Origin: Panax quinquefolius
Lineage: Eukaryota > Streptophyta > Magnoliopsida > Apiales > Araliaceae
Length of the DNA: 64,000 nucleotides
Assembly: GCA_020205615.1 (NCBI GenBank)
Contig: CM035173.1
Location: forward strand, 34,651,280-34,715,279
Direction: 5' to 3'
The position numbers and the translations under genes were made by a program. Numbering within the stretch: position 1 is the stretch's first letter; each line of letters opens with the position of its first letter. This document shows, piece by piece, positions 22,206 to 33,839 of the stretch. Below the pieces are notes generated by a model. It did no database searches and was not told the DNA's origin. It saw nothing but the letters and a program-made list of their open reading frames with translations.

Positions 22206-24484
22206 CTTTCAATCTCCTACTTGCACTAAAGCCAATCGCCATTGTATCTTATACTCTTCTTCTCTAAGTGACGATTATCCTGCTGTTGGATAAGCTTTAG
22301 TTAATGGATATGTAATGTTGTTCATGAGAGTCCACTATCTCTATAGTGATTTCCCATCTTTCAATGATTCTAATAATCAAATGAAAGTGCCACAACACAT
22401 GTTTAGATCCAAGATGAGACTTAGGAACTATTCCTAGTTCTGTAATGAACTTTTATCCAAACAATCAACTTGTAGCTTCATTTATAGCTATTTACTTTGT
22501 CTTTATCACTAAACCAGCAACTCTTTGCTGTTTGGAACCTTTCCAATTCACTACACCACTGTTCAAGATAACACTTTACCTTAAAGTGGATTTTTCTGTC
22601 GTCTTGGTCTGTCTGAAAAACTTGAGTCTGTAAAGCCCTCTAGTTTTAATTCAGATCCACCATGTATGCTCACATCTTTAGTGCCGGTTAAGAACTTTAA
22701 GATGTTTTTCACTGACTCATAGTGAACTTCTCCAGAATATGACTGATCAACATCAGGTCTTGTATATTTCATTGCATACATGATTGTCACTCATGCAATC
22801 TCTCTTCTTTGGAGTCTATGGGGACTATTAAGAGAGATACACTCCATGGCTCATCAACATGAGACATCTCTTGGAGTTTGCCATGCTAAACGACTTTAGC
22901 ATCAAATGAATATACGTTCCTTGGGTTAAGTCGAGCATCCTCTTAAATCTATCTATATAGATTTATATCCCCAATTAAGATACTCTTCCCAATCATTCAT
23001 GGAGGAATATTTAGACAACTTTATCTTTCTTGATTGTAGCATTGGTATGTAATTCCTCATCCAGTAGTATATCAACATATAATACTAGAAATTTCAAGAC
23101 GCTCCCACCGACCCTTTTTTGTACACACTAGAACTCTTACCTCATCGTGATATTTGGATCATCATCTCTATGATGTATACCTCATCATCATCATCTATGA
23201 TGAATCCATACCTCTAGGTATCTTTGGTACTATTCAGATTTACGATTGATTTGTGTGCAACAATAGTTCATCTACGAGTTCCTCTTATTTGACTTATAGT
23301 ATTTTGTGGTTCTTGAACTCTTCAAGATCTATTATCCTCCCACTAGCCCCTTTAATGATAAACACCTTTATCTTAGAGGCGGCGTGTTTCGCAACAAACA
23401 CTTTTTGCTAAGTAGGATTATAGAACATATACCCTAAACTTACTTTAGGATGTCCCACAAATCGACACTTGTCAAATCTTTTCCCAAGCTTATCCTTTGA
23501 AACCTTTTCACATAAGTTGGACAACCCCTTATCTTAACATACTTAAGATTAGGAATCCTCCCCATCCATAACTTTTATGGAGTCTTGAAATTTGGATTTT
23601 GAGGTTACCTTTTCATAGATATGCGACCATTTCTAGGACATGATCCTAGAAGGATCTTTGGAATGTCGGTAAAATCATTATGGAATGTACCATGTCCAAC
23701 AAGGTATGATTTTTCCTTTCGGATACATCAATCAATTATTGCGTGTATCGGGATGTGTCCATTATGAGAAAACCATTTGAGATGATCCGAAACTTATTGC
23801 ACAAGTATTTATTCCTTGATCTAATCAAAGAATCTTAATACATTGCCAATTTGTTTTTACTTCGAATTTTTGAACCTTTCAAATAATTCACACTTGTATT
23901 CAACAAATACATACATTCAACTCTTTGAATGATCATCTCATTTTCTTATACTAATTTGTTCGATATGTAAAATTATTTTCATGTAAGTCAAGTATACAAA
24001 ATTTATTAAGTAATATTCGATTCTATACAAAACATTATTATTATAAATAGAACAACAATTGTTCTTAATTATAATACCAAAGATTTCATTGTCCAATAAT
24101 AAAATGGAAATAATATTTTTAACAAGAATGAAATACAATAACAACTTATTGACTTAATAGATTTGGTAGTAGGCATTGCTAAACTATAAGTTTTATGGCT
24201 AATATGGCAACCTTTGCTATATTTTCCACACATAGGATTACTTATATTTGTTTAGCTTTCTACTTACATTTGGTCCTTCATAAATCTATATTTATGATAA
24301 CCAAAGTCGGTATCCAATACCCAAGTAGAACCTTGACTTAAAGAAAATTTTATTTTAAATCATGAACAAATTTGTATTTGTAATCGAAACTTCACTAAGC
24401 TTCTTTGGTTAGCCTCTGCAAGATGCTTCTCGCAGTTTCTTTCCAGTGTCCTGGCTTATTGCAGTGGAAGCAAGCTCCTTTGAA
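22206..24484 (-). pseudogene. Nested copia coding remnants (zinc knuckle, integrase, RNase H)
   Basis: Minus-strand reading near 24478-24430 gives the CCHC knuckle start [11 protein letters not shown], frameshifted before its last Cys. Around 23710-23620 the integrase core can be read as HGTFHNDFTDIPKILLGSCP in one frame. RNase H appears at 22790-22581 (MTIMYAMKYTRPDVDQSYSG, VKNILKFLTGTKDVSIHGGS, LEGFTDSSF). The order matches copia. The RT could not be read reliably between 22800 and 23400. Function is lost through many frameshifts. Confidence 0.8.
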
Positions 24485-25047
24485 CGTGGCAATGGGTACC
24501 TATTTTTTATGGTGACATGATTCAACTCTTGATAATTAATACAAAGTCGCATACTCCCATCTTTCTTGTTAACGAATAGAACAGGAGCACCCCAAGGAGA
24601 AGTACTAGGACAAATAAAGCCAATGTCTAACAATTCCTGCGGTTGAGTCTTTAACTCCACGAAGTTCAATAGGAGCCATTCGATATGGAATTTGTGGAAA
24701 TGGGTTTTATCTGGGTTCAAAGTCGATACAAAATTCAATTTCACGTTAAGGGGTAGGGGTAGGGGAAGTTCTTTCGTGGAATCGTCGGAAATTCATTAAC
24801 AATAGAAATATCATTCAAAAGCGGCGTATTTTTGTTTAGATCCGTGACATGAGCTAAGAAAGCTTGACATCCGCTTTTTCAATAAACTAATAGCTTTATG
24901 GCTTGAGATGACGGTGATTGATTTTAATGGTTTGGTTGCTTGAATTAAGTATAATAGGTTGATTAGGAATATGAAAGCTAACAACCTTACGAAAATAATC
25001 AATTTTTGCATGATGAGTAGTTAACCTATCAATCCCACAGAATTACG
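24485..25047 (-). pseudogene. Tekay reverse transcriptase, N-terminal part, and protease-RT linker
   Basis: The frame at 24744-24485 reads [40 protein letters not shown] and NRYPLPR, the classical start of a gypsy RT. Beyond this the frame enters copia sequence. The linker back to protease (25011-24811) shows a degraded KAISLLKKRMSSFL segment in another frame. Confidence 0.87.
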
Positions 25048-26504
25048 TCAAATGCAAGTATTTTCAATGAAATAAAATTGACGAGGTAATGTGAGGGTGC
25101 CGATTTGAACCAAACAAGACTTATAAACGGTGGATGTAATGAAGGTTTCTCCCAATGGAGTTTCAATAGATAAGTCAAAGTCTAATTTCTCTGTAGTGAA
25201 ATTTAAACGTTGAGCGCAAGTAGGAGAAATAAAAGAATGGGTAGAACCGATATCAAATAAGGTATATACTTCGCTAGAATTTATGATAAGCTTACCCGTG
25301 ATGACCTCGTTCGAGTTCCTTGCTTTCTGGGAGGTCACGACAAACGCTCTCCCTTGAACAACCGGTTTTGTCTTGTCTGGGACGACCTTTGCTCCCTCCA
25401 TCCCAGCTGGACTTGTCTTCGGTGCATGACAAAATTGGGCCAGGTGTCCTTCTCTTCCACAATTGTAACATGCTTTGGAGGGCATCGCACAGTTTGGACT
25501 GATGTGTCCCTCCCCTCCACATTTGAAGCATATGATAGGTGGTCGTTCTCCTTCCTTAACGACAGTCTTGATCTTTGACGTCTTTCCATCATTGTTGAAT
25601 CTTTTTTTCTTGAAATGTCCATTCTTATTGTTTTGGCCATGATTACCACCGAAGTGGTTACCATTTCTGGCATATTGATTCCCTCCACGCTTATTGTCAC
25701 CACTTCGATGACTGCTATCACTAGTATTATCATTTTTCCGGCTACTCTCTTTTGGTTGGGTTGACTCAATATCGCGCTCCAATAACTGAGCCCTATTAAC
25801 AACATCTGAATACAAACACAGTTTATGAGAGATAAGATATTGACATATCTCTGGTTTCAAACCTCTTAGAAACATTCGCGTCATTCTCTCCTCATTATCA
25901 ACCAAATGGGATGCAAACCAGGACATTTCAAGCAAACATGGCCCGTCTTATGACACGGTCGTGTTGTTTTGTTCCAGTTTAATGAACTCTACCTCTTTCA
26001 TGTGACGAAAACTTTCAAGAAAGTACTTGTCTTTGAAGCAGTTCTTGGAACTTCTCCCAAGACATCTTGGTGCGGCGAGTTGAGTACGCTTTCTGATTCC
26101 CACCGAGAATCTGCCTCACGCACATAACATGAAAGTGGTGAAAGGAACCTTTGCTCCTCGGAGCAACCCAAGACATCAAATATCTTGTTGATACGCTTTA
26201 TCCACGTCTCGCCTTAAGTGGTTTTGGCTCTCAAAAAAACTTGGTGGTCAGCTCCTTGAAGCTGTTTGGCGGTGGCCGTCGAGAGTTGCCAGTGTTTCCA
26301 CTGCATTTTGGATAGGAGCCGCTCTCTTTGATGTTGCATGAATTGCATGAAGCCTCAGAACATTCCATCGTTCATCATTTGGTCAGTGTTGTTGTTTGTA
26401 TGAGGATTATCACCTTCCTGATGCGCATTGTCCTGGTTATTGATCTGTGGAGACTTAATGGTCTCCTGTGCTCCATTGATGTTCTCAACATTCTCGGATG
26501 CCAT
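25048..26504 (-). pseudogene. Tekay gag and protease
   Basis: The likely start is the ATG at 26504 (MASENVENINGAQ), in a frame homologous to the plus-strand Tekay gag at 61537. The capsid region (26300-25950) is frameshifted. From 25935 a 295-codon open frame gives ERMTRMFLRGLKPEICQYL, a Lys/Asn/Gly-rich stretch, and two CCHC zinc knuckles: CFKCGGEGHISPNC and CYNCGREGHLAQFC. The protease active site follows near 25255, TLFDIGSTHSFIS. The usual D-S/T-G reads D-I-G, which should abolish activity. Gag packages the RNA and protease cuts the polyprotein. Confidence 0.9.
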
Positions 26505-26667
26505 TTTCAAACACTGCCACAAAACAAGGGTTAATTAACATATAACATATTATCCCTATACTCGACGTGACCAATTAAATACCAAATAAACTTAGGTAGG
26601 TCATACTTAGCGAAGGAATTCTCGTCTCTCCCTCCTAGTTCTTATCTCACATCTCGGTGGGGATCAT

Positions 26668-26687
26668 ATCCCTAAGCTTTGATACTA
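26668..26687 (-). other. Primer-binding site of the Tekay element
   Basis: The minus strand reads TAGTATCAAAGCTTAGGG three bases after the 5' LTR, one base off the TGGTATCAAAGCTTAGGG found at the same place in the plus-strand Tekay copy (61351). It is complementary in type to initiator Met tRNA. Confidence 0.82.
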
Positions 26688-26690
26688 ACC

Positions 26691-29277
26691 TGTGGCGCCC
26701 CCAAAATAGGTATACATCACCCATCTTGAGTCGCCAAATACATGGTACTAAATTTAAATACAACTTGATTATACAACGATCGTGTAAAATACGACAAAAT
26801 ACATCTTGTGAGTTTTAATACAAATATTGTCATCTAGACAATATCCACACTCAATTTAGTCCTCATTACATTTATTATCACACTATTTAATGTAATTGTG
26901 AGGACTACTAAGACACCATCTCGGACCATCGCTCCTCGACCCCATTAGTCCATTACGTTCTCATTTCCTGAAGAGAAAAGTGAAAGAAAGGGTGAGCTCA
27001 ACTAGCCCAGTAAGAAATATTATGACTAAGATAATGTAGAATAAATTATCTTTAGTCCTTAACAGTGTTAAACTGATAAAATACAATAGACATCAAGTTT
27101 AACTGCAGCGGAACATGCAATCCATTAAAAGAGTCAAGTAGAGAATAAAATCTACTATCTTTTATGATTTAAAAAGGTTTTTCATCACTTTTATCGTTGA
27201 GACTCGGCTTAATAAATAATCCACATCATCCCTGCACTACGGCCAAGGATATTCATTAGGGCCACAACCACAAATTATCCATGCACTACGGCCAAGGATC
27301 ATGATCATGCCAACAACTGTCCATCAATGCACATCAGGCCAATGAGGACTTTTACCACATCATTTGTAGCATTACGGTTATGATTACACCGAATAATCCC
27401 TGGTCATAATCATACCAAGTTCATCTATGCACTACAGGCCACAGATGACTTTCAACAAAATATAAATATGAGGATGATGACAATGATATAAGAATTCAAT
27501 AAAACAAGTTCAAGAATTAATTTATTCAGGAACTAAAAACGTCCAAATTGTCAACATGATACTTTTTTGTAGAGTAAAATTTAAGAATGCTCAGAAGAAT
27601 ATTTCCATGAAAAGATACTGGATGAAGCGCAAATATCAAGGATATTCCACTAATTTCATGGAGTATAGAAGTCAAAACTTTAACCAACCGAGTATAATAA
27701 AGAATGGAATAACAAAAGAAATCACCATGCATGCGGTATTGCCAGATAGACGAGTTTTTCCATCGGAATAATAAATAACGGAACGGAGTAAGGCGTCACG
27801 CCCAAGCGAGGATATTCCAACAGAATAATAAAGAATGGAATAACAACTGAAATCACCATGCATGCGGTACTTCGCATAGACAGGTTATTCCAACAGAATA
27901 CTAAATAACGGAAATAGGTCAGGTGAAATTCACACCAACAGGATGTTCCAACAAAATAATAAAGACGGAACCAGGTCCAACGTAAAGCACGACGAGGATA
28001 TTCCAATGAGAATAATAAAGGCGGAACTAGGTTAAAAGTAGAAGCGCATGCACAGGATATTCAATAGAATAATAAAGAATGGAAAAGCAGAAGAATTTCA
28101 CCAAGTATAGGGTAGCCCAGTATACGAGTTATTCCAATGAGAATAATAAAGATGGAATAATGAAGTTCTCTTCATGAATACAAAAGAAAAATACCCTCAC
28201 CGTAGTAAAAGAAACTTGATATCGGAGTAGTGAAGTAGCGAATATTTTTCTTCTTTCTCTATATAGTTTCTCTACAGAGTTTCAAATTGAATTCGTAAGA
28301 AATAATGAAGGAGTGAGCTTCTATTTATAGAAGAATGGAATTAATAGTAACCAATCCATTAAGCGGTCCAGATTGATTTACTTTAATCGGACGGATCCAT
28401 ATTTAAAGCAAAATATTTTAAATAAAATATAATATATTATATTTATAATCTAATAAAACGAATAACTTTTAAAAAGATTTTACTATGCAAACACTATGCA
28501 TAATAAAATATAATATATTCTAATTATTGTCTAATAAAAGCGAGATAACTTTATAAAAGTATTACATTTTATATAAAAAGATTTTACTATTAGCCTAATA
28601 AAGCGAATAACTTTTATAAAAGTATTACATTTTTATATAAAAGTTTTTCTGTTTTATTACGTTAATAATACTGAATAAAACAAAACTTCATCATCATTAT
28701 TATTATTCACACTATTAATCGACCTGGTCATTCCCAGGAAAGAGGGCTTTCGATAAAGATTTCTCCTATTGGCGCTTGATTAGGTGACCAAATCTCTTTC
28801 GCGAACTTACAGACATCGTTAATAATGCAAATAATAATATTAACAACTTCGTCATCTCAATTATTGATTTAATAACATATAAAATATCGACAATAATTGA
28901 ATCAAACTGAGTGACTTCTCACATAAGCATTAAAATCAATCTGGTGTGCTTCTTATGCAACCACGCCAGTATTATTGTACTTTACTACCGAGTAGTTTAA
29001 CATTATCAACGGTAAAACTTCCGTAGATTATTTTCATAAAAATATTTTTGTCGTTTTTCAATCAAACAATGAATTACATTATTATGGGGTCCACCAATGA
29101 TTGTGCCATCGCATTTGAATATTTCTTGTCAATCGAATATTATATAACAACTTGCGTACTTTGCAAAATTTATAAATATTACCCACAACTATAACATTAT
29201 ATCAAATTTAGTTCATATTATTCAAAAATTATATTTATAGAAAATTCATTTTTATTCATAAAAGTTTGGGTCTTACA
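26691..29277 (-). repeat. 5' LTR of the Tekay element
   Basis: Starts TGTGGCGCCCCCAAAATAGG and ends GGGTCTTACA on the plus strand. It matches 15173-17742 throughout, with many small indels in the tandem array (27680-28180) and near 28700-29100. A TATA box on the minus strand (28321-28330) fits the promoter position. Confidence 0.92.
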
Positions 29278-29930
29278 ATGGTGAAGAAGCTGATGTTCCA
29301 CCATCTAAAGAGCTTGGTCGAAGCTTTTGACAAAGCAGAAGGCTATATTGTGGTGGAGGAGGCTGTGAATAGCCTGAAACGTCCTTCTTCGGATAAGATG
29401 AAAGAGACGGACACTTCTAAGGCTGATGGCAATTAGAAGAAGGTGGGGGGGTATAATGATCGGCCGGAGGGCAACTCGAAGAAGTACAACAACACATGGC
29501 GATAGGGAAGTAGTCGCCCACCTGCTCCCACCCCGAAAGTGAACAAGGTTTACACCAAAACTGAATACGGATAGGTCGGTGATTTTGGATCAGATTAGGA
29601 ACCAGCCGTTCTTTGAACCGCCTCGTGACGCTCTCAAGCCGGGACAGGGCAATGCTCAAAAATATTGTGGCTATCATCAAGCTGTAGGTCACGATACTAA
29701 TGAGTGTTGTAATTTAAAGGACTTCGTAGAGAGGAAGGTTCAAAGTGGTTTATTAGTTCAAGATATGTGGGGGGAGGACCAACAACAAGAGCAAAGAATG
29801 TCGAATGTTGGCCTCAGATTCGAGACGGTTCAAATGGTTCCACCTGTGCAACCTACTCCAAATCAGCCACCAAGGCACGTTGTTGATGTAATAACCGGTG
29901 GGACAGCAGGAAAGTTGGTATGAAAGAAGA
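29278..29930 (+). pseudogene. Tat gag, C-terminal part with zinc-knuckle-like motif
   Basis: The gag frame interrupted at 15172 resumes here (KKLMFHHLKSLVEAFDKAEG). Stops occur at 29434 and near 29560. From 29579 the open frame gives PFFEPPRDALKPGQGNAQ and then a motif of the Tat type, KYCGYHQAVGHDTNECCNLK, followed by FVERKVQSGLLVQDM. Cys/His spacing C-x2-H-x4-H-x4-C fits nucleic-acid binding by the nucleocapsid part of gag. Confidence 0.87.
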
Positions 29931-29953
29931 GGAGGGGATATCTGGATTCAGTC

Positions 29954-30900
29954 ATGTTTGTGACAGGTGTTCCCCCGAAGACCGACGGACCATTTCCAGG
30001 GACAATTATATCTTTCAGTGATGCAGATTATCCTTCGGAGCCCATCGAACCCCATGAAGGAGCCTTGGTGATCACAGCACAAGTAATTTCGGTGGATATG
30101 AAGCAAATGATGATTGACAACGGGTCTTCTGTTGATATTCTTTATGCCCACGCTTATCAGAGGATGCATCTTGATGGGCGAAAGATGGAGGTCGGGCAGG
30201 AGGCCCCCTTATATGGCTTTAGCAATGATCCGATCAAAGTGGCAGGAACTATTGAGCTACTGGTCATCTTCGGTACTGCTCCACAACAGGTAGAAATAAC
30301 GTGTAAATTTTATGATGTGCATGTAGATTCGACCTACAACGCCATATTAGGACGGCCTACCTTGACTGCTCTCCAAGCAGTGACTTCCATCCCTCATTTT
30401 AAAATCAAGTTCCCCACAGCCCATGGAGTTGGAGAGGTAGCAGGGGACTTGGACCTGGCCAAACGATGTTATAAGAATTCTGTGATCGCCTCGGGAGTAG
30501 GGGTCAGCAAGCAAAAACAAACCATGGCAATTGAGATCAAACCCTTTACTGAAAGTAGTTCAGAGCCATTGGTTATTCTCGCAGGAGAGACAGAGGAGAT
30601 CGAGCTGGTCCTTGGGAAGAAAGACAAAATAATAAAGATTGGTTCGGGTTTACCGGAACCTCTCCGAACAAACCTTATAGAACTTCTTCGCTGCTATGCG
30701 GACATTTTTTTATGGGAGCCACAAGGCATGCCTGGAATCAGCTGAAAGATTGCCGAGCACCGACTAGATGTGGATCCATCAAAAAAGCCAGTTCGGCAGA
30801 AAAGGTGAATCTTTGCACCTGAGCGTCAGAGGATCATTGATGAAGAGATTGCCAAGCTGATAGCTGTTGACTTCATCTTTGAGATCGATTATCCAGAGTG
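29954..30900 (+). pseudogene. Tat aspartic protease and start of RT
   Basis: The open frame 29954-30745 contains the retropepsin active site in KQMMIDNGSSVDILYAHAYQ (D-N-G rather than D-T-G) and the flap-side segment YNAILGRPTLTALQAV. It then leads towards RT: PLRTNLIELLRCYADIFLWE. A TGA at 30743 and another stop near 30806 interrupt it before RT proper. Protease would release gag and pol products. Confidence 0.88.
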
Positions 30901-30901
30901 G

Positions 30902-31486
30902 ATGTCAAATGTAGTGCTGGTGCAGAAGCAGAACGGGAAATGGCGAGTTTGCATCGACTACACGGACCTGAACAAAGCATGCCCGAAGGACTTCTATCAT
31001 CTACCTCACATTGATCAACTTATTGATGCGACTTCGGGGTATGCACTACTAAGCTTTATGGATGCTTTTTCAGGTTATCATCAAATATTTATGTGCAATG
31101 AGGACATTCAAAAGACAGAATTCATCACACACCATTCAGTGTATGCCTATAAGAAGATGACCTTTGGCCTGATAAATGCTGGGGCCACTTATCAGAGAAT
31201 GATGAACTTCATCTTCGAGAGGCAGCTAGGGAGGAATATGGAAGTGTACATGGATGATATGATAGTGAAGAGCATGATTATTCAGAAGCACCTGGATGAA
31301 CTTGAAGAATGCTTTCAGACTGTCCGTCATCACAAGTTGAGGCTCAATCCTGCAAAGTGTACCTTCGGGCTCGGTGCAGGGAAGTTCCTGGGTTATCTGG
31401 TCAGTCAAAGGGGCATTGAGGCCAATCTTGAGAAGATCCAGGTTATTCTAGACATGAAGACTCCTCAGTCATTCAAAGATGTTTAG
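30902..31486 (+). pseudogene. Tat reverse transcriptase
   Basis: One 194-codon open frame gives most RT motifs: SNVVLVQKQNGKWRVCIDYT, DLNKACPKDFYHLPHIDQLI, LLSFMDAFSGYHQIFM (first catalytic Asp), FGLINAGATYQRMMN, MEVYMDDMIVKS (YMDD box) and LNPAKCTFGLGAGKFLGYLV. It ends at a TAG in place of a codon of the following thumb region. The N-terminal lead is in a frame with two stops. Confidence 0.92.
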
Positions 31487-32654
31487 CTTTTGACTGGGAG
31501 GATTGCAGCTTTGAGGAGATTCATGTCCAAGTCGGCAGAGAGATGTTTGCCATTCTTTGATACGTTGAAAGGACCGAAGAATGCGAAGACGTTCCAGTGG
31601 ACTTTGGAGTGTGAAGATGCCTTTCAGGGCATAAAGACGTATTTATCTTCGGCTCCTTTATTGGTGAAACCTGCTCCTGCTGAGACATTGTTATCTGGCA
31701 GCTAGTTCGTTGGTAGTGGGGGCCGTTTTGGTTCGAGAAGTGGGGGGAAAACAGCATCCGGTCTATTATGTCAGTCATGTTCTAAGGGATGCTAAAACCA
31801 GGTACCCGAACATTGAAAAATTTGCCTTTGCTTAGTTAATTACTAGTCAAAAGCTCAGGCAATATTTTCAAGGTCGGCTCCTGGTCGTCTATACGGATCA
31901 ACCGTTGAAGAAGGTGATGAGCAAGCCAGAAGTTTCGGGGAGACTAGCAGCATGGACAATAGAACTATCTCAATTTTTTATTGAATATCATCCCCGAACT
32001 GCTATCAAAGGTCAAGCCTTGGTCGATTTCATGGTGGAGTGTTCGTTCTCCGAAGCAGATGCCGAGCTACCAGAAGCTGAGACGTCCGATCGAGTAGTTG
32101 CAGTTCTTTAGCACAGTCAGAACTCATGGACGCTGTATGTAGATGGGTATGCTACTACGGATGTCAGTGGGGCAGGGATCATTTTAACAAGTCCGGAGGG
32201 ATTCAAGGTACAACAGGCCATCAGATTTGGGTTTGAGCAACGACAACAACGAGGTAGAATCTGAAGCGATGCTAGCGAGAGAATTTGGTGGCGAAGAGTC
32301 TAGAAATTGAAGTCGATCATTTCTGATGACTCTCAGCTGGTCGTCAAGCAAGTATAAGGAGATTATGAAGCTCGTGGGGCAAGGATGATCAAGTATTTGG
32401 CAGAGTTGAAAGACCGACTTCAGTACTTCGTCTCTTATGAGTTTCAGGGCATAAAGCGTAATGACAATTCTATTGCCGATGCATTGTCGAAGCTGGCCAC
32501 TACGGATGCTAGCGTTTTTAATGGATCAGTTTATTTGGAGATTTTGCAGCTGCCGAGTATCCAGCATGAAGTAGTGATGTGCATTGAACGTTCTAACTGT
32601 TGGATGACTCCCTACATTGAATATCTGGCAAATGGCGTCCTTCCTTCGGATTAG
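31487..32654 (+). pseudogene. Tat RNase H region, two RNase H-like segments
   Basis: After RT come LTGRIAALRRFMSKSAERCL and a first RNase H with QYFQGRLLVVYTDQPLKKV and IEYHPRTAIKGQALVDFM (to about 32030). A second one begins near 32125 with WTLYVDGYATTDVSGAGIIL and continues, frameshifted, to RNDNSIADALSKLA near 32455. The Tat lineage is known for acquiring a second RNase H of this sort. Stops at 31703 and 32109 and a frameshift near 32270 disable it. Confidence 0.85.
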
Positions 32655-33800
32655 ATGCTGGCAAAGAAGATCAAGTATAAGAGTGTCAACTTCGTTCTTA
32701 TTGATAGGGATCTTTATCGAAGGGCATTTCCGTCACCATTGTTGAAGTGTCTGGTTCCATCTGAGGCTGAGTATGCTCTTCGGGAGGTTCACGAGGGTAT
32801 TTATTCTGACGACCGTATACGGTCGCTAAGTCATCGACTTAGAAAAGCGCTGCAAGAAGGATACTACTGGCCTACAATCTTCAAAGAAGCTACGGAGTAT
32901 GTAAAGAAGTGTGAAAAATGTCAGCTCAACAGTCCGATCCCACATCAGCCACCAGAAGAGCTATACTCGATCTTATCTCATATACCCTTTGTTGTCTGGG
33001 GGGTAGATATACTGGGTCCATTGCCGAAAGCTAAAGGTCAGGTCAGTTTTGTTATAGTTGTTATCGATTATATGACCAAATGGGTAGAAGCAAAGCCACT
33101 TCGGTTGATAACGGAGCAAGAGTGCTTGAAGTTCATGAAGGACTCCGTAGTGTTTCATTTCAGAATTCCTAAAGTGGTGATATCGGACAACGGATGCCAG
33201 TTCGTGGGATCAAAATTTGAAGGATTTCTGAAAGAGCTTGGAGTTCAGCACATGAAGACTTTGGTGGCTCATCCACAGTTAAATGGGCTAGTTGAAGTGA
33301 CCAACGAGCAGCTAATTCTTTGAATGGGATCAGCCTTGATCGGACGGCTAAAGGAAGATGGCGGAGGAACTTCTCGGCGTGTTATGGGCTTATTGGACTA
33401 CAGAGGACTACCGCGAGGATTCACCTTTCAGATTGGCTATGTAATGCGATGCCTTAGTCGGTCGAGATTGGATCTCTAAGTCTTCAGGTTAGTCAGTTCA
33501 AAGAGATCTATAATGAAGAAGGACTAAAGGTCAACTTGGATCTATTGGAAGAAGTCAGAGAGGTGGCTTTGATCAAACTGGCAGCCTATCAACGGAGAGT
33601 AGCCAAGCATTACAACAAAGGGGTTAAGCTTCGTAGATTTGAAGTGGGGGACTTCGTCCTCAGAGAAGTCGAAGCATCTACTCCACAGAACATGGGAAAG
33701 GCGATCTTAGAAGCGGGAAGGGTCGTAAGTAAGTAATCAAGTAAAGCCAGGAACTTATCGGTTGAAGGCATTGGACGGATCCGAAATCAAGAATACTTAG
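32655..33800 (+). pseudogene. Tat integrase
   Basis: The frame 32655-33323 has the zinc-binding part (YYWPTIFKEATEYVKKCEKC) and the core with VDILGPLPKAKGQ (Asp), VISDNGCQFVGSKFEGFLKE (Asp) and NGLVEVTNEQLIL. The last is the catalytic Glu context, in which the usual N-G-Q-x-E has changed. After a TGA at 33321 the C-terminal part continues in shifting frames, with LIKLAAYQRRVAKHYNKGVK and FEVGDFVLREVEASTPQNMG at 33536-33736, then LKALDGSEIKNT near 33760. Confidence 0.88.
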
Positions 33801-33839
33801 CATGCTAGCAGACTTCGAAAATATTTTCAGTAGAGATCG

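Larger units (their letters stand above)
20363..24484 (-). mobile_element. 5'-truncated Ty1/copia element inserted in the Tekay RT
   Basis: On the minus strand, from right to left, there is a gag zinc knuckle (about 24478-24410), degraded integrase, further pol remnants, RNase H (22790-22581), a PPT-like CAAGTAGGAGATTG near 22210 and a ~1.8 kb 3' LTR (20363-22205). Gag upstream of the zinc knuckle and the 5' LTR are missing. Both ends abut the Tekay RT frame, so the break is within one codon region. Confidence 0.82.
15173..29277 (-). mobile_element. Tekay/Del-type chromovirus (Ty3/gypsy), minus strand, nested in Tat gag
   Basis: Two long LTRs (15173-17742, 2570 bp; 26691-29277, 2587 bp) flank gag, protease, RT, RNase H, integrase and a chromodomain, all read on the minus strand. 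Gag lies near the right LTR, which is therefore the 5' LTR. A tRNA-Met-type PBS lies at about 26668-26687 and a PPT at 17743-17757. Long LTRs, this PBS and a C-terminal chromodomain fit the Tekay (Del) lineage. A copia fragment interrupts the RT at 20363-24484. Several stops and frameshifts are present. Confidence 0.93.
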
